A stretch of DNA of 64,000 bases from Corynebacterium uropygiale (lineage in GTDB: Bacteria; Actinomycetota; Actinomycetes; Mycobacteriales; Mycobacteriaceae). The stretch's first letter is position 1. Each line of letters starts with the position of its first letter. Made by a program: the position numbers and the translations under genes. Below the pieces are notes generated by a model, which made no database searches, had not been told where the DNA came from, and saw only the letters and a program-made list of their open reading frames with translations. This document shows, in pieces, positions 44,555 to 52,768 of this stretch. The stretch covers positions 310,001-374,000 of the forward strand of contig NZ_JAKGSI010000004.1 in NCBI RefSeq assembly GCF_021568315.1. The letters run 5' to 3'.

Positions 44555-45187
44555 TTAGCGCTCCTCAATCATGTCGAGGATGGCGGCCGTCGTGAGCACC
44601 CGCCCGCAGCGCCGGCCCACCCAATCGAGGGTCTCCTCGTGGTCCTCGCGGGTGAAGTCCGCGATGGCATCCGCCACGAGGAAGGCCTGCACGTCGGACA
44701 TGAAGGCGTCGACGGCAGTCACCTTGCACCCCATGTGCCCGTACACGCCGGTGATGATGAGCTGGTCCCGCCCGGCATAGGCGAGGGTCTCTCGCAGGTC
44801 CGTGCGCTCGAACGCGGAGTAGCGCCACTTGGTGAGCACCGTGTGACCCTCCCGGGGCGCGAGGGGCTCGACGATCGCCGCGTCCTCATCCGTCCCCATG
44901 CCCTCGCCCCAGAACTCGGAGAGCAGGCCGCGGCGCAGCGGGTGTTGGGCGGGCGGCTGGGCGGAGAAGAAGACCGGGATGCCCTGGCAGTCCGCTGCGT
45001 CAATGAGAGCACGAATGTTGGGGAGCACGGCGCTCATGGGCTCTTCCGTAAGCGAGTAGGCCCGGAGGAAGTATTCCTGCATATCGTGGACCAGAATGGC
45101 CGCCCGAGCTGGGTCGATGCCCCAGGAGACCGCGGGGTCGGGGAGGGTGGTGGGGAGGGGATATGAAGGAATAGCAGGGATTGCCAT
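44555..45187 (-). CDS. Isochorismatase (EntB N-domain type, without carrier domain)
   Basis: 210 residues. The start MAIPAIPSYPLP and the block ILVHDMQEYF with catalytic Asp35 match EntB/DhbB/PhzD isochorismatases. Lys in LTKWRYSAF and the ITGVYGHMGC segment, which has Gly where cysteine-hydrolase relatives have the nucleophile Cys, agree with that subgroup. It hydrolyses isochorismate to 2,3-dihydro-2,3-DHB and pyruvate. The protein stops where EntB would continue into its aryl carrier domain. Confidence 0.92.
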   Translation of the reverse strand: MAIPAIPSYPLPTTLPDPAVSWGIDPARAAILVHDMQEYFLRAYSLTEEPMSAVLPNIRALIDAADCQGIPVFFSAQPPAQHPLRRGLLSEFWGEGMGTDEDAAIVEPLAPREGHTVLTKWRYSAFERTDLRETLAYAGRDQLIITGVYGHMGCKVTAVDAFMSDVQAFLVADAIADFTREDHEETLDWVGRRCGRVLTTAAILDMIEER

Positions 45188-45191
45188 TAGT

Positions 45192-45210
45192 ATAGGTTAG
45201 CCTTTCTTCC
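45192..45210 (-). promoter_or_regulatory. Putative DtxR box near the isochorismatase start
   Basis: ATAGGTTAGCCTTTCTTCC contains AGGTTAGCCT and matches about 13 of 19 positions, 4 bp before the start codon. Confidence 0.58.
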
Positions 45211-45220
45211 AGATTACGCA

Positions 45221-45239
45221 AAAGACTAGGCTAACCTAT
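45221..45239 (-). promoter_or_regulatory. Putative DtxR box in the isochorismatase promoter
   Basis: AAAGACTAGGCTAACCTAT matches 14 of 19 positions, including the complete TAGGCTAACCTA core. It pairs with the site 10 bp downstream. Confidence 0.66.
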
Positions 45240-45290
45240 CCCGCCCGGCTGTGTCGAGGCGCCCCCACCGTGGCGTTGTTCACACAGAGA

Positions 45291-45317
45291 ACGGCGGGCA
45301 GCCGCAGCGCCCGCCGT
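45291..45317. terminator. Hairpin downstream of glf
   Basis: Perfect 9-bp arms ACGGCGGGC and GCCCGCCGT around a 9-nt loop, 27 bp past the glf stop. No clear T-run, so termination efficiency is uncertain. It also separates glf from the start of the siderophore region. Confidence 0.5.
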
Positions 45318-45344
45318 CGTCCCCCCCCCGGAGCCGGGGCGCCC

Positions 45345-46553
<1,209 letters not shown>

Positions 46554-47405
46554 TTAGCTTAGTGAAAACCAGCGTTCGAGCACGTCCGCCACTCCGCCCT
46601 CGTCGTTGGTGGACGTGACCTCGTCGGCGGCCTCCTTGACGGGCTCGCGGGCGTTGCCCATGGCCACGCCCCAGCCGGCCCAGCGCAGCATCTCGATGTC
46701 GTTGGGCATGTCGCCGAAGCAGAGCACCCGCTCCTGGGGGACACCGTGCATCTGCGCGAGCTCCGCCACCCCGTGTGCCTTGGAGATCCCCGGCGGCGCG
46801 ACCTCGAGGATCCCCGCGTCCATGGAGTAGGTGACGTGCCCGAGCTCCGGGTCGACGGCGGCCGCCACGGCCTCGTACATCTCCTCCGCACCCAGCGCCG
46901 TGTTGCGCAGCAAGAGCTTGATCGCCGGCTCCTCGAGCGCGCGCTCCTCCCGCTGCTCCCCGAACTCGCGCGTCCCCCAGAGGTGGAAGTAGCCCGGGGT
47001 CACGACGAACATCTCCCGGGGATCGTCGTCGAAGGCATCCCCCGTCCCGGCGCGCTCGACGGCCACGTTCACCCCGCCCCGGTCCGCGAGCGCCTCCCGC
47101 GCCGCGCGGACGATCTCGGTGAGGGCCTCCGGCTGCAGCTCATGGGCCTTGACGATGCGGTGGTACTTCGAGTCATAGAGCACCGCCCCGTTCGCGCAGA
47201 CGCACACTGGGCGGACGGGCAGCTGCTCGAGGACGGGCTCGATCCATCGGTGCGGCCGGCCCGTCGCGAGGGCGATCTCCACCCCGCTCTCCGCCGCCTG
47301 GGTGAGGGCCTCCTGCACGCGCGGCAGCACCCGATCCTGGGAGCTGATGATCGTCCCGTCGATATCACTTGCTACGAGCAGCGGCTTTTCTTTCACGTTC
47401 CTCAC
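46554..47405 (-). CDS. Cof-type HAD-IIB phosphatase
   Basis: 283 residues. HAD motif I SDIDGTI, motif II ALATGRP, a C2-type cap with the substrate-facing GYFHLWG segment, motif III Lys in PAIKLLL and motif IV CFGDMPNDIEM. Likely dephosphorylates a sugar or nucleotide phosphate; the substrate is unknown. Mycobacteria have a HAD gene (Rv3813c) in this neighbourhood. The start is GTG at 47405, or GTG at 47396 preceded by GAGG. It ends 6 bp before glf starts. Confidence 0.85.
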   Translation of the reverse strand: MRNVKEKPLLVASDIDGTIISSQDRVLPRVQEALTQAAESGVEIALATGRPHRWIEPVLEQLPVRPVCVCANGAVLYDSKYHRIVKAHELQPEALTEIVRAAREALADRGGVNVAVERAGTGDAFDDDPREMFVVTPGYFHLWGTREFGEQREERALEEPAIKLLLRNTALGAEEMYEAVAAAVDPELGHVTYSMDAGILEVAPPGISKAHGVAELAQMHGVPQERVLCFGDMPNDIEMLRWAGWGVAMGNAREPVKEAADEVTSTNDEGGVADVLERWFSLS

Positions 47406-47511
47406 TTTACCCCCTGGACCCGCCGATTCTATGGTGGAAGGCGCATCGGGGTGCCCGCGTGTTGGGCCCCTGTTCGCCTCGTGTTGTCATCGTCGACGAA
47501 AGGATTCGCTC

Positions 47512-48300
47512 GTGTCGGCTCCGACTCTCGCCACCACCGTGACCGGCCCGGAGGACGCCCCCGTCCTCGTGCTGGGCCACTCCCTCGGCAGCTCCTCGGT
47601 CATGTGGGAGGACGTGGCCCAGGACCTGGGAGATCGCGTCCGCCTCATCCGCTACGACCTGCCCGGCCACGGCCGCTCCCCTCTCCTCCCCCTCGACCGG
47701 GAGGCGCGGATGCCCGACATCCTCGACGCCCTCCGCCACACCCTCGAGGAGCTCGGCGTCCGCGAGTATCACCTCGCCGGGCTCTCCTTCGGCGGGCTCA
47801 CCGCGCTCGCGGCCGGCTGCGCCCAGCTGCCCGGGCTGCGCTCGATCACGGTCATGAGCTCGGGGCCGGTGAACGCCCCGCTCAGCCAGTGGCCGGAGAA
47901 GATCGCCACCGTCCGGGAGAAGGGCACCGAGTCGCTCGTCGACGACACCTTCGAGCGCTGGTTCTCCGAGGCCGCCCCCGCCACGCACCCCGAGGCCCTC
48001 GACGCCATCCGCCGCGCCTTCTGCGCCTGCGAGGACGAGGGCTACGCGCAGGTCTGCCAGGTGCTGGGCGCCACGGACCTCAGCGGGGAGGTCGGCTCCA
48101 TCAGCGTTCCCACCCTCCTCATCTCCGCCGAGCACGACGGCGGCCTGCCCTGGGACAAGGCCGATGAGCTCGCGGAGGCCATCCGCGCGGGCGGCGCCCC
48201 GGTGGAGGTGCTCCGCCTCGCCGGGGTGAAGCACATGAGCGCCGTGGAGCGCCCGGCGGAGGTGGCGGAGGCGCTCGTCCGCCACGTCAGCGCCCACTGA
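47512..48300 (+). CDS. Alpha/beta hydrolase, PcaD-like (3-oxoadipate enol-lactonase family)
   Basis: 262 residues from a GTG with AAAGGA upstream. Oxyanion segment GHSLGSSSVMW, nucleophile elbow GLSFGG, late Asp in ISAEHDGG and His in VKHMSAV. The fold and length fit PcaD-like esterases, but no other beta-ketoadipate genes are present, so lactone hydrolysis is only a family guess. It converges with glpK across a hairpin. Confidence 0.75.
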   Translation: MSAPTLATTVTGPEDAPVLVLGHSLGSSSVMWEDVAQDLGDRVRLIRYDLPGHGRSPLLPLDREARMPDILDALRHTLEELGVREYHLAGLSFGGLTALAAGCAQLPGLRSITVMSSGPVNAPLSQWPEKIATVREKGTESLVDDTFERWFSEAAPATHPEALDAIRRAFCACEDEGYAQVCQVLGATDLSGEVGSISVPTLLISAEHDGGLPWDKADELAEAIRAGGAPVEVLRLAGVKHMSAVERPAEVAEALVRHVSAH

Positions 48301-48321
48301 GCCGAAACAAAAAACACAGAA

Positions 48322-48354
48322 CACCCCCGTCCCTGCGCGTCCAGGGCGGGGGTG
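48322..48354. terminator. Two-way terminator between the hydrolase gene and glpK
   Basis: Stem CACCCCCGTCCCTG pairing with CCAGGGCGGGGGTG around CGCGT, one bulged position. On the minus strand the hairpin is followed by a T-rich run (complement of the ACAAAAAACAC region, 48307-48317), as expected for termination of glpK. Confidence 0.8.
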
Positions 48355-48380
48355 CTGTCTATGGACGGGGCCGTCCGGGA

Positions 48381-49934
48381 TTAAGCCTCAGGCTGAACCT
48401 CAGGCTGCCCGGCGTCCTCCTCCCAGTTGTAGGTGCGCTCGACGGCGCGGTTCCACTCGGAGAAGAGGTGCTCGGCTTCCTCGCGCTCCATCTTCGGCTT
48501 CCAGGTGGTGTCCCCACTGGACTGCTCGCGCAGCACCTCGAGGGAATCCCAGTAGCCGATGGACAGGCCGGCCGCATAGGCGGCGCCGGCGGCCGTCGTC
48601 TCGATGTTCTTCGGGCGCACGACCTTGGTGCCCAGGATGTCCGCCTGGAACTGCATGAGCAGCTCGTTCATGGTCATGCCGCCGTCGACGCGCAGCTCGG
48701 TGATCTCCACGCCGGAGTCCGCGACCATGGCGTCGGCGACCTCGCGGGTCTGGTAGGCGGTGGCCTCCAGGACGGCGCGGGCCAGGTGCTTGCGGTTCGC
48801 GAAGCGCGTGAGGCCCACGATGACGCCGCGGGCATCCGGGCGCCAGCGCGGCGCGAAGAGGCCCGAGAACGCCGGCACGATGTACACGCCGCCGTTGTCC
48901 TTCACCTCGCGGGCGAGGTTCTCGACGCTCGCCGCGTTCGGGATGATCTGGAGGCTGTCGCGCAGCCACTGGACGAGGGAGCCGCCGATGGCCACCGAGC
49001 CCTCGAGGGCGTAGACCGGCTTCTCGCCTTCCACCTGGTAGCAGACCGTGGTGAGCAGCCCGTTATCGGACCACTTGGGGGTCGTGCCGGTGTTGAGGAG
49101 GAGGAAGAGGCCGGTGCCGTAGGTGTTCTTGGCCTCGCCGGGGCGGAAGCAGCCCTGGCCGAACATGGCGGACTGCTGGTCGCCGAGGATCGCGCGGATC
49201 GGCACCCCGCCGAGGGAGCCGCGGGCGCGGACCTTGCGGAAGTCGCCCACGGAGGGGCGGATCTCCGGGAGCATGGACATCGGAATGCCCATGGCCTTGC
49301 AGATGTCCTCATCCCACTCCAGGGTGCGGAGGTTCATGAGGCAGGTGCGGGAGGCGTTGGTGACGTCAGTGGCGTGGAGGGCTGGCTCGCCCTCGTCGCC
49401 GTCGGCGCCGCCGGTGAGGTTCCACAGGACCCAGGTGTCGATGGTGCCGAAGAGCAGGTCGCCGGCTTCGGCGCGCTCACGGGCGCCCTCGACGTTGTCG
49501 AGGATCCACTTGATCTTGGGGCCCGCCGGGTAGGAGTTGAGCAGGAGGCCCGTGGTGTCGTGCCACTTCGTGGCGCCCTCGGCGCCGCCCAGCTCCTTGC
49601 AGATACCCGTCGTGCGGGTGTCCTGCCAGACGATCGCGTTGTAGACGGGCTCGCCGGTGTTCTTGTCCCACACGATGGTGGTTTCCCGCTGGTTCGTGAT
49701 ACCGACGGCCGCGATGTCCTCGCGTCCCACATCGGAGTCCGCGAGGGCGGCGCCGACTGCGCGTCGCACATTGTCCCAGATTTCCTGGGGATCGTGCTCG
49801 ACCCAGCCGCGCTCGGGGAAGATTTGCTCGTGCTCGAACTGGCCGACAGCAACCTGGTTGCCGTCGTGATCAAAAATGATGCAGCGAGTGGAAGTGGTGC
49901 CCTGGTCAATGGCGGCCACATACTTGGTGCTCAT
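48381..49934 (-). CDS. glpK: Glycerol kinase
   Basis: 517 residues. FGGY-family kinase with phosphate loop [13 protein letters not shown], substrate motif [21 protein letters not shown] and the C-terminal [14 protein letters not shown] nucleotide site. It phosphorylates glycerol to sn-glycerol-3-phosphate. Last gene of glpD-glpF-glpK. The C-terminal tail is short and acidic (QPEVQPEA). AAGGA precedes the ATG. Confidence 0.97.
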   Translation of the reverse strand: MSTKYVAAIDQGTTSTRCIIFDHDGNQVAVGQFEHEQIFPERGWVEHDPQEIWDNVRRAVGAALADSDVGREDIAAVGITNQRETTIVWDKNTGEPVYNAIVWQDTRTTGICKELGGAEGATKWHDTTGLLLNSYPAGPKIKWILDNVEGARERAEAGDLLFGTIDTWVLWNLTGGADGDEGEPALHATDVTNASRTCLMNLRTLEWDEDICKAMGIPMSMLPEIRPSVGDFRKVRARGSLGGVPIRAILGDQQSAMFGQGCFRPGEAKNTYGTGLFLLLNTGTTPKWSDNGLLTTVCYQVEGEKPVYALEGSVAIGGSLVQWLRDSLQIIPNAASVENLAREVKDNGGVYIVPAFSGLFAPRWRPDARGVIVGLTRFANRKHLARAVLEATAYQTREVADAMVADSGVEITELRVDGGMTMNELLMQFQADILGTKVVRPKNIETTAAGAAYAAGLSIGYWDSLEVLREQSSGDTTWKPKMEREEAEHLFSEWNRAVERTYNWEEDAGQPEVQPEA

Positions 49935-49976
49935 CGAATCATTCCTTATCGTCGTGAGGCAGTGTCCGGATAGTTC

Positions 49977-50732
49977 TTATAGTGCCGCAGCCACGAGGCC
50001 AACGACCACCGCCGAGAGCATCGGGCCCACGATCGGGACCCAGGCGTAGGACCAATTCGACGGCCCCTTGTCCTTGATCGGCAGGAGGAAGCTGTAGGCC
50101 AGGCGGGGGCCCAGGTCACGCACGGGGTTGATCGCATACCCGGTGGGCGTACCGAGGGACATGCCCACGGCCACCACCACGAAGGCGACCCCGAAGTAAC
50201 TGAGCGGCCCCAGCGACTGCCCGTCCTTCATCACCGGACCAAAGGCGATGAAGAGCAGCAGCACCGAGGTACCAATGAACTCCGTCACCACGTTCCAGAA
50301 GTTGTTCGGATGTGCCGGAGCGGTGAAGAAGATCGTGTTGGTGTTGTGATTACCCTGCACGACTTCACCGCGCTCGTTGACGTTGTTGGCGTCAAAGAGC
50401 TGCTTGAACGCCGCCCACGCGAGCACCGCGCCGACGAACGCGCCGAGCAGCTGGCCCACGCAGTAGTACGGGACGAGGCTCCAGTCCAGGCCACCCTTGA
50501 TGGCCACCATGATCGTCACCGCCGGGTTGAGGTGACCGCCGCTGGGGTCGGCGACCGAGGCGCCCACGTACACGCCCAGGCCCCACCCGAAGGTGATGAG
50601 GACCCAGCCAGTGCCCCGCGCCCCGGAGGTGCGCAGGGTGTTAAGGGCGCAGACACCATTACCCAGCAGCATCAGCAGCGCAGTGCCCAGGAACTCCCAG
50701 CCGAGAGCCTGCATCCCGGTCAGCGTGCTCAT
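49977..50732 (-). CDS. glpF: Glycerol facilitator (MIP family)
   Basis: 251 residues, six membrane helices and two half-helices. The first pore motif is HLNPAVT. The second reads INPVRDLGPR, with Val where Ala is usual. The Asp after Arg and Gly-rich spacing favour a glycerol channel over a water channel. It sits between glpD (4-bp ATGA overlap) and glpK (42 bp gap), so imported glycerol is phosphorylated directly. Confidence 0.93.
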   Translation of the reverse strand: MSTLTGMQALGWEFLGTALLMLLGNGVCALNTLRTSGARGTGWVLITFGWGLGVYVGASVADPSGGHLNPAVTIMVAIKGGLDWSLVPYYCVGQLLGAFVGAVLAWAAFKQLFDANNVNERGEVVQGNHNTNTIFFTAPAHPNNFWNVVTEFIGTSVLLLFIAFGPVMKDGQSLGPLSYFGVAFVVVAVGMSLGTPTGYAINPVRDLGPRLAYSFLLPIKDKGPSNWSYAWVPIVGPMLSAVVVGLVAAAL

Positions 50733-52462
50733 GCGTCGGCCCCGGTGGACTCGATCTTCTCGCGGGTCTCGCCGACGTTGAGGAAGATGTCGTTGACCTC
50801 GTCGTCAGTGAGAGCCTTCTCGGCCTCGAGCTCGGCCTCCACACGCTTGGTGAAGCTCTCGATCTCGGCCTTCGTGGTGGCCTCGTCCCAGCCGAGCAGC
50901 GGAGCGATGAACTCCGCGACCGGGCGAGCGGACTCCACACCGCGGTGCGCGTACTCCATGGCGACGCGCAGACGACGGTTGAGCACGTCCTCGAGGTGGA
51001 GGGCGCCCTCGTGAGTCACGGCGTAGCGGACCTCGGCCATGAGGTAGTGCTCGGCACCCGGAACCGGCTCGAGCAGGGAGGCGTCCTCCTTGGCCGGGGC
51101 GAGGACCTCGTCCATGAGGGATCCGTAGCGGCCGAGCAGGTGCTCCACCTGCTTCTCGGTGAGGCCGAGGCGCTGGGCGAGGGCCGGCACCTGGTTGGCG
51201 AGGGCGTGGTAGCCGTCGGCACCGAGGATCGGGGTGTGGTCGGTGACGGACTCGGGCACGCGCTTCGGCACATCCTGGATGGCCAGGTCCACGGCGTCCT
51301 TACCGATGACGCGGTAGGTGGTGTACTTACCGCCGGCCACGGAGATGAGGCCCGGCATGACGCGGGCAACAGCGTGGTTGCGGGAGAGGTTGGTGGTGGA
51401 GTCTGAGGAGCCCTCGAGCAGCGGGCGGAGACCGGAGTACACGCCCACGATGTCCTTGCGGGTGATCTGGCGGGAGACGCGCTGGTTCACCTGATCAAGG
51501 ATGTAGTCGATGTCGGCCTTGGTCGGGGCCGGGTCGGGCAGGTTGAGGCCCTTCTTCCAGTCGGTGTCGGTGGTGCCGATGATCCAGTAGTCGCCCCACG
51601 GGATGACGAAGAGCACGGACTTCTCGGTGACGAAGCAGAGAGCGGCGTCGGCGTCGAGGGCGTCCTTCGGCACGACGATGTGCACACCCTTGGACGCGTG
51701 GACGGAGAACTTGCCCTTCTTGCCCGCCATCTTCTCGATGGAGTCGTTCCACACACCGGTCGCGTTGATGAAGACGGAGCCGTGGATGGTGGTTTCCTCG
51801 CCGGTGTCGGTGTCGCGCAGGCGGGCGCCGGTGACGCGGCCCTCTTCCACCTCGAGGTCGACGACCTGGGTGGAGGTGCGGACGGTCGCACCGTACTCGG
51901 CGGCGGTGCGCAGCACGGTCATGGTGTGGCGGGCGTCGTCGACGAGGGTGTCGAAGTAGCGGACACCGCCGACCACCGCGTCATTCTTCAGACCCGGGGC
52001 CACCTTGAGCACGCCCTTGCGGGTCATGTGCTTCTGCATGGGGACGGTCTTTGCGCCACCCATGAGGTCGTAGAGGGTGAAGCCGCAGAACATCATGACG
52101 CGCTCCCACATGTGGTGGGTGAGCGGGAAGATGAAGCGCAGCGGCTTCACGAGGTGCGGGGCCAGGGTGGACATATTCAGTTCTCGCTCACGGAGCGATT
52201 CTGCGACGAGGCGGAAATCGAACATCGCCAGGTAGCGCAGACCGCCGTGGAACATCTTGGACGAGCGGCTTGAGGTGCCTGCCGCAAAATCCCGGGTCTC
52301 GACGACCGCGACCTTCAGGCCACGGGTCGCTGCATCCAGTGCCGCACCGGCGCCGACGGAGCCGCCGCCGATGATGACGACGTCATAGTTCTCCTTGCCG
52401 AATTCTTCCCATGCCTGGGAATGCGACTGTGGGCTCAGAGCCCGGCTAGTGGTGGACGCCAT
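50729..52462 (-). CDS. glpD: FAD-dependent glycerol-3-phosphate dehydrogenase
   Basis: 577 residues. FAD-binding GGGSVGAGAALDAATRG, then the GlpD block SSRSSKMFHGGLRYL, SGLRPLL and AGGKYTTYR. It oxidises glycerol-3-phosphate to DHAP and feeds electrons to menaquinone at the membrane. First gene of the glp operon. AGGAGG lies 9 bases before the ATG. The upstream 300 bp hold its promoter and the terminator region of the next gene. Confidence 0.95.
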   Translation of the reverse strand: MASTTSRALSPQSHSQAWEEFGKENYDVVIIGGGSVGAGAALDAATRGLKVAVVETRDFAAGTSSRSSKMFHGGLRYLAMFDFRLVAESLRERELNMSTLAPHLVKPLRFIFPLTHHMWERVMMFCGFTLYDLMGGAKTVPMQKHMTRKGVLKVAPGLKNDAVVGGVRYFDTLVDDARHTMTVLRTAAEYGATVRTSTQVVDLEVEEGRVTGARLRDTDTGEETTIHGSVFINATGVWNDSIEKMAGKKGKFSVHASKGVHIVVPKDALDADAALCFVTEKSVLFVIPWGDYWIIGTTDTDWKKGLNLPDPAPTKADIDYILDQVNQRVSRQITRKDIVGVYSGLRPLLEGSSDSTTNLSRNHAVARVMPGLISVAGGKYTTYRVIGKDAVDLAIQDVPKRVPESVTDHTPILGADGYHALANQVPALAQRLGLTEKQVEHLLGRYGSLMDEVLAPAKEDASLLEPVPGAEHYLMAEVRYAVTHEGALHLEDVLNRRLRVAMEYAHRGVESARPVAEFIAPLLGWDEATTKAEIESFTKRVEAELEAEKALTDDEVNDIFLNVGETREKIESTGADA

Positions 52463-52768
52463 GTCCTCATGCCTCCTTAAATCCCGCTATTTTTGCGGGG
52501 CTCAGCAAAGCGGTGGGCGGCACACCAACGCCGCCCCTGTAACACCCACCACGCTAATAACTGGCCGTGCACCGCGCACGTGGCTATTCGTCACACTTTT
52601 GAGAACATGGCTCCTAGAATCCGTGCCCCGCACCCCGCCCCCGAGCCCCTCGCTCAATGAGCTGGACAAAGGCCGGTGAGACGCCTTCTGACACCATTCA
52701 GAAGACCCACCGGCCTCGCATAAGTCACCCCTTATTGGGGGTGGTCGAAAGTCACCCCCATAGCCTTA
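52463..52768. other. Intergenic region between glpD and the acyltransferase gene (306 bp)
   Basis: It carries the glpD promoter side (right of 52463) and, nearer the acyltransferase stop, two inverted repeats at 52670-52715 and 52726-52743. No ORF or RNA gene is supported here. Confidence 0.6.
52670..52715 (-). terminator. Long interrupted hairpin downstream of the acyltransferase-HAD gene
   Basis: Outer arms AGGCCGGTG and CACCGGCCT and inner arms CTTCTGA and TCAGAAG around CACCAT. On the minus strand it is followed by TTTGTCC. A second small repeat, CACCCC/GGGGTG (52726-52743), lies between it and the stop. Confidence 0.6.

Noticed and set aside
45321..45329. Run of nine C residues as a phase-variable tract
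   Set aside because: It lies between genes downstream of glf, not in a coding region or an obvious promoter spacer.
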